Shown here: one piece after another, positions 59,551-64,000 of the stretch
Layout: every line of letters begins with the position of its first letter
Numbering within the stretch: position 1 is the stretch's first letter
NCBI RefSeq assembly: GCF_000001735.4
Contig: NC_003074.8
Span: 16,437,261 to 16,501,260 of the forward strand
From: Arabidopsis thaliana
Taxonomy: Eukaryota; Streptophyta; Magnoliopsida; Brassicales; Brassicaceae
Direction of reading: 5' to 3'
Length of the DNA stretch: 64,000 bases
Position numbers and translations under genes: made by a program
The notes under the pieces: generated by a model
What the model saw: the letters and a program-made list of their open reading frames with translations, nothing else
The model's database searches: none
What the model was told of the DNA's origin: nothing

Positions 59551-60030
59551 ATGAGAAGCATTTCATTCAAACTTTTGTTATTGGTTTCTCTTCTTGTCGT
59601 CGTTTCTCGTAAGTATACATACCCTAGCTACCAACAGTATCATTTTCAAACAAGCCAACAAAATTTTACATATCTCTTCACAAATAATTGAAAGTAATCT
59701 TTGTTAAAATCCATTTTATAAAAGAATCGAGTCTGAATTTTGTTTAAACAAACTTTATATTCGAAATCATTTTCTAGTTAATTATTTTCTTACCAATATG
59801 CTTGTATTTAAGATAATTTTCTTATACTTTTGTTTGTTTATTAAGGATACACTCTTGCGTATGAAGATTCTTGTTCGACAGATGAAGAATGCAGAAGAAA
59901 CTGCCTATGTGATGTAGCATATTGCGACAAAAGCCGTGATAAGTGCGATTATGGATTTATGAATAGAGTTGATGTCCGTTTTCCCAAACATCCTTATATT
60001 TCAAAAAATAAAGATGGTAGTGGTAGATGA
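59551..60030 (+). CDS. Defensin-like (DEFL) secreted cysteine-rich peptide
   Basis: Two exons, 59551-59608 and 59846-60030, encode an 80-residue precursor. The typical DEFL layout is present: exon 1 is the signal peptide ([19 protein letters not shown]), and the single intron lies just before the mature part. The mature peptide has six Cys (29, 35, 39, 41, 46, 53) in a CX5CX3CXCX4CX6C pattern, then a basic/polar tail without Cys. Six rather than eight Cys, and the tail, set it apart from classical plant defensins. Role (defence or reproductive signalling) is unknown. TATAAAAAG at 59491-59499 lies about 55 bp upstream of the ATG. Probably AT3G45093 by position. Confidence 0.85.
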
Positions 60031-60509
60031 TCTCCACTGCAGTGATTGAAATTGTAATGATACAAGTGAATGTATGTCGTACTCGTATCTAATAAAAAAA
60101 AGTTATTTTTTGAAAACTATTTTTAAAATTTTTTTTTTTTTTGATGTGTTTAATATGTTGATGATCATAATTCATACATATATGAATACTGCCTAAAGTT
60201 ATAAATGAGATTGATTAAAGTCACATAATATATGAATTCTCTACAAATTTTGTTTGATCTTAAAAATAATTTTTGTAAGAAAAATATATATTCATGATGG
60301 ATATATGTGGTTTATTGTGAATTAGATAATTACTTACAACATTATAAATCATTCATTTATTTAACAAATATTTATATAAATTTTGTTGGTTTGTTTTCGT
60401 TTTAAAAATAGGTTAAACTAGGCCAATAATAGTTTTCAAAACACAACAAAAAAGTTAAAGTTAGTAGTGAAGAAAATTCAAGAAAGGGATATTAAACATA
60501 TGTAATGTT
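60031..60509. other. Intergenic, 3' flank of the defensin-like gene
   Basis: AT-rich, with a poly-T run at 60130-60142. Nothing else supported. Confidence 0.5.
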
Positions 60510-60524
60510 AAAGAAGAAATGCTT

Positions 60525-61275
60525 GTCCATAGTTCTCTTTTCCTCTCTTATCTCTCTAACATCCTTTAGAGAGAAAAATCTTTTCAGCGTCGTTTTTTGA
60601 TTTCCGATTTCAGTCGGATCTGTTTATACTCTTGCTTATATGCAAGCTTAATAATTTCCGGTCTTGGATCGGACTTTTGTTTCCGGTTATGTCCGGTCTC
60701 CTTTCTCGCTTATAGCGAGTTTAGATCTTCTTATCCTCTTTGGCTTTAATCATCGAAGTCTTCGATTGTCTTCCAACTTCTCTCCGATATCTCCAATTGC
60801 TCGAGGAATAATATCTTCGTCACTCTCCTTTTGCTCAAAATCGATGAGCAACGAAGGATCTTAGTCTACATCAAATTGGGTGTAGCTGGTGGTGGAGCCT
60901 CCCCGGAGTTGGTGCTTCCCGGAGAAATTTTGAAGCGATTTCATCTAAACCCGGTAGATTTCGATGCTATCTTATACAGGATTGAAGATCGGCAGAAGGA
61001 ATGAAGACCCCAGCGTTCTAGGGCTGACACGCGACGGCTAATCAGCGCTTGGGAGATGAGCGGCGAATTATAGACGGTGGTGCTTCATGAAAAGACGCGT
61101 GGTTTCAAGGGAAATACGTCTTCTCCACGTGTCATATGCTAACTCATAATTATCATGATATGTTAATGTTAATTATGTTTTTAGTTTGGGCCGTTTAATT
61201 CGCTTGTACTCTTCTTGGACCTTCTGTATGTTGCCCTTTGGGCATATAAATGAATTTGGTCGACAAAAAAAAAAA
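60525..61275 (+). mobile_element. Non-autonomous poly-A retroposon (Sadhu-like)
   Basis: A 750-bp insertion ends in a run of 12 A (61264-61275) and is flanked by an exact direct duplication of at least 14 bp, AAGAAGAAATGCTT (60511-60524 and 61276-61289), the signature of target-primed reverse transcription. The interior is less AT-rich than its surroundings and has no long frame. The size, lack of coding capacity and poly-A tail fit Sadhu elements of Arabidopsis; that family name is an inference. Confidence 0.85.
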
Positions 61276-61289
61276 AAGAAGAAATGCTT

Positions 61290-61881
61290 TTTTGGGCAGG
61301 ACAGAACGTTTAAGTTTTTGGATCTGACCATGTAATGGATGGATAAAGCTAAATATGTGGGTGGTACTTCAAGAGGGAATACTGGACTAGCAGCTGTGAG
61401 GGGAGTAATGAGGAATGAGGCAGAAGACTGGTGCAAGTGTTTTCACTCAACATTGGTATATGCTTTGCTCTGTTAGCAGAACTTTAGGAAGTATATTATG
61501 GTATGAACATTACATGGGAAAAGGGAGTTCAAAGGCTAGAACTCGAGGTCGATTCAGAGATTGTAGTTGGTTTTCTTAAGGTAGAGATTATTAATACTCA
61601 TCTGCTGTCATTCCTATTATGTTTGTGATATGGCTTTTTATTGAAGGACTGGAATGTCCATATATCTCACGTGTATAGGAAAACAAATCGACTTGCTGAC
61701 GGTTTGGCGAACTATACATTTACATTTCCACTAGGTTTCTATTTGTTTGAACCTACACCAGATAGTGTTAAGTTACTTTCTTTGAAAAATGTTGGCGAAA
61801 CTGCGTTTCGGAGATATGTTTGCTTGTAATTTTGTTTTGGTTTGAATAAATTGGGGAGACATTAGTCTCCTCTCTCCTACC
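61290..61881 (+). mobile_element. LINE 3' remnant with RNase H fragment
   Basis: Decayed end of a non-LTR retrotransposon. In broken frames it still reads as a LINE-type RNase H region: ELEVDSEIVVGFLKVE (from about 61541), then WNVHISHVYRKTNRLADGLA (61650-61709), the conserved His-Ala-Asp part, and an open tail to a stop at 61827-61829. The 3' end is GGGGAGACATTAGTCTCC followed by poly-A at about 61881. Several stops and shifts interrupt the upstream part. The retroposon at 60525-61275 sits directly before it. Confidence 0.8.
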
Positions 61882-62114
61882 AAAAAAAAACTTCTCTTCT
61901 CGTTTTTTTTTATAAAACTGAAGCCCATCTTCCTCTATAAAACATAACCAACTCCTTCTGATTAAACCGAGATTAGAACTAAACGGATATTAAAACAACA
62001 AAGATTAATGACTAAATCGAGATTTCTCTCTCACCCTTTTTTTTATAACAAAAATATATTTATAAATCCAACTGGGCATGGTCAGGCATAACAAAGTTAC
62101 AGAGAATTGACGAA
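61882..62114. other. Short spacer
   Basis: Spacer between the LINE tail and the coding fragment on the other strand; the right part is probably 3' flank of that fragment. Nothing else seen. Confidence 0.4.
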
Positions 62115-62309
62115 TCAATGCAAGAGAAGATATTGAGTATCATCAAAAGCCAATGGAGTTTCTTCCATGAGAGGATAGCCAAGAACAACAATCTCATCAC
62201 TTTTGGGATTGAATTTGGAGAAGGAAAGAAACAGATTTAATAATCTGTTGGCGAGTAAGGCTTCATTATCGAAAGCATCGTGGAAATTCACTTCTCCATC
62301 GCCTTTTTT
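62115..62309 (-). pseudogene. C-terminal coding fragment of an unidentified gene, truncated by Copia DNA
   Basis: Reading the minus strand from 62309, a clean frame of 64 codons ends in TGA at 62115. It contains GDGEVNFHDAFDNEALLANR, then NLFLSFSKFNPKSDEIVVLG and LMEETPLAFDDTQYLLLH. Composition is that of a soluble, acidic protein, and no stop or shift interrupts it. It stops abruptly where Copia LTR sequence begins, so it looks like the 3' end of a host gene cut by the element, or host sequence carried with it. I do not recognise the family. Confidence 0.5.
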
Positions 62310-62319
62310 ATTAATCGAT

Positions 62320-62448
62320 TATGTATTAATGGATTGAAAGTTAATGAATTCCCCTTGAGAGGATCATTGTATTGACAAGGGATTACAAAATCATATATAC
62401 AGAATATATAAAACAAATTGTAACAGAACATCCCTATATTCTATCACC
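62320..62448 (-). repeat. Probable Copia 3' LTR
   Basis: On the minus strand, a polypurine tract (AACTGAGGGAGGG, ending at about 62449) is followed by TGATAGAATATAGGG, the expected start of a 3' LTR. A CA end is possible at about 62329 (TTTCAATCCA) or 62320 (TTAATACA). The other LTR is not in the window, so the exact end is not fixed. Confidence 0.55.
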
Positions 62449-63585
62449 CTCCCTCAGTTGAAGCGGCCGGTTGAAGGACAGTTAAACTGGTTCGGAACTC
62501 ATTAAACAGACACGTAGGTAAGCCCTTTGTGAAAATGTCTGCATATTGAAGGGAGGATGGGACATGAACGACTTTGACCTCGCCAACAACTACCTTCTCT
62601 CGAACAAAGTGTATGTCCAGCTCTATATGTTTTGGCCTTTGATGCTTGACTGGATTAGTAGCAAGGAAGACCGAACTGATGTTGTCACAATAAACGACGG
62701 AGGCTTTTTATCGTCAAATGAAGTTCTAACATCAAGTTTTGTAGCCAACATAGTTCAGCCACAGTGTTAGCGACGCCTTTGTATTCTGCTTCTGAGCTTG
62801 ATCTTGAGAAAGTAGGCTGGCGCTTTGCGGATCAAGAGACCAAGTTCGGACCGAGAAATACGCAATAGCCAGATGTTGACCGTCTTGTGTCTGAACAACC
62901 GCCCCAATCCGCGTCTGAATATGCCGTGAGACAATCTATTTGGCCTTTAACCACCTGCAGTCCATGCGTTAATGTGCCTTTTATATATCGAATGGTTCTG
63001 CACAAAGCTTGAAAATGTGGTTGACGGGGGTCGTGCATGTACAAGCATATTTGATCGACATCGTAACTTCTATCAGGCCTTGTAAAAGTCAGATACTGTA
63101 ACGCTCTGGCGAGACTCCGATACAAAGTGGGATCTGAAACACCATCTCCGATATCTACTGAAAGCTTGGACTTTAAGTCAACAGGAGTCGCAATAGGTTT
63201 ACAATCACTCATTCATGCACGTTCCAGTATCTCCTTTGCATACAAAGACTGACTCAAGAACAATCATTTGTCGTTGTAATCTGCCTTTATTCCAAGAAAG
63301 TGGTGTATCTTTCCCATGTCTGTCATTGGAAATTCAGCTTTCAGTGAAGCAATGATGTTTCCAGAAGTTTGGTCGAAGAAGCAGTTAGGAGGATATCGTC
63401 CACATATAGGAGAATGTATGCAAGGTCAACTCCTTTTCTGTAAACAAACAGCGATGCATCTGCCCTGCTTGTAACAAAGCCAAGGTGGGTGATGAATTTT
63501 GCAAACCTGGAGTTCCAAGCTCGTGGTGCTTTCTTGAGACCATAGATCGCTTTGTGTAATCGACACACATGATTGGGAGAGTTTG
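62449..63585 (-). mobile_element. Ty1/Copia retrotransposon pol fragment, inactivated
   Basis: Minus-strand reverse transcriptase and RNase H region in several broken frames. 63585-63341 reads HVCRLHKAIYGLKKAPRAWN and reaches the RT catalytic box LLYVDDILLTASS. 63212-62832 gives the Copia connection and RNase H segments (KPIATPVDLKSKLS, LARALQYLTFTRPD, LTAYSDADWGGCSDTRRST). Beyond it [20 protein letters not shown] continues to about 62750. A TGA replaces the usual Trp codon after GPNLVS, and frameshifts and stops separate the blocks, so it is dead. The N-terminal part (gag, integrase) is missing at the junction near 63585. Confidence 0.88.
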
Positions 63586-64000
63586 TAACGCCCGTGTCCC
63601 AAGTTAGGGAGTAAACAAGATCTCTCACCCGCCAAATTCGAGGACGAATTCAGTGTAACGGGGTAGACTTGTAACGACCGCATCCCGCGTTCATAAAGAG
63701 GCAGGTTTGTTTTAGGAGAAAACTAGATCATGGTCGAGGAATGGAACAAAATACTAAGTAGGAAGAACGAGAAAGTATAAGCTAAACCAGCTAGGTGAGC
63801 TGGACAAGCTGTATGAACTAGCTAGGTAAGCTATGTGAGCTAAACCAGCTGGAAGACTAGCTAGCTCTGCTAGGTGAGCTGACCGACAGCTCAACTGAGC
63901 TCGGTGAGCTGATCAAGTACTGACCCAGCTGGGTGGTCCGGTCAGCTGACACTCGAGCTGGTGGACTGTGGTAGCTCACGGGTGAAGAGGTGTCTCGGCC
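63586..64000 (+). mobile_element. Probable Gypsy element 3' end and LTR start, AGCT-rich
   Basis: The Copia frame stops near 63585 and unrelated sequence begins. CCAAATTCGAGGACGAATTC (63631-63650) resembles the word found just before the 3' LTR of chromovirus-type Gypsy elements, and TGTAACGACC at 63670 is a candidate LTR start. From 63779 to 63980 the tetramer AGCT occurs about 18 times. The element continues past the window, so it cannot be closed here. Confidence 0.5.

Overview
This is plant nuclear DNA: AT-rich, with intron-bearing genes, canonical GT/AG splice sites and many degraded transposons. Twelve genes could be rebuilt exon by exon (one with a broken frame). Their order is XTH31, VPS24.2, SCPL48, an L18p-family gene, RPS20A, DOK1, a DnaJ-zinc-finger-like gene, NRT2.6, two sulfotransferases, an LPA1-like P-loop gene and a defensin-like gene. 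From memory this matches Arabidopsis thaliana chromosome 3, about AT3G44990 to AT3G45093. Gene symbols rest on recognised proteins and this order; no database was searched.

Layout. Bases 1-10.0 kb hold transposon debris (LTR remnant, a tRNA-type SINE with target duplication, a MITE-like element) and no convincing gene. XTH31 (-) lies at 10.0-11.4 kb. Bases 11.4-22.8 kb are gene-free but rich in mobile DNA: a foldback MITE, a complete non-autonomous Helitron with both ends, a Stowaway-type MITE with an internal duplication, a solo LTR with a 5-bp target duplication, and an identical 185-bp repeat pair around a perfect hairpin. From 22.8 to 42.1 kb is a gene-dense island: VPS24.2 (+), SCPL48 (+), uL18-like (-), RPS20A (-), DOK1 (-) sharing a 320-bp promoter with a plastid-type zinc-finger gene (+), and NRT2.6 (-). 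Bases 42.1-49.1 kb are mostly empty, with a truncated Helitron and one possible small gene. Two tandem sulfotransferase genes (-) fill 49.1-52.4 kb, followed by the seven-exon LPA1-like gene (-) and the defensin-like gene (+, 59.6-60.0 kb). The last 4 kb is nested transposon DNA: a Sadhu-like retroposon beside a LINE RNase H remnant, an unidentified coding fragment cut by a Copia element, and a probable Gypsy end.

The genes do not form a pathway. They cover wall remodelling, ESCRT-III sorting, secreted proteolysis, translation, dolichol phosphorylation, nitrate transport, sulfation, a predicted phosphate-metabolism kinase and a secreted cysteine-rich peptide.

The most notable anomaly is VPS24.2. 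Its six exons give a 229-residue ESCRT-III frame of normal length, but codon 27 is TAA. A downstream ATG with a shifted acceptor could give a shorter protein lacking the N-terminal segment.
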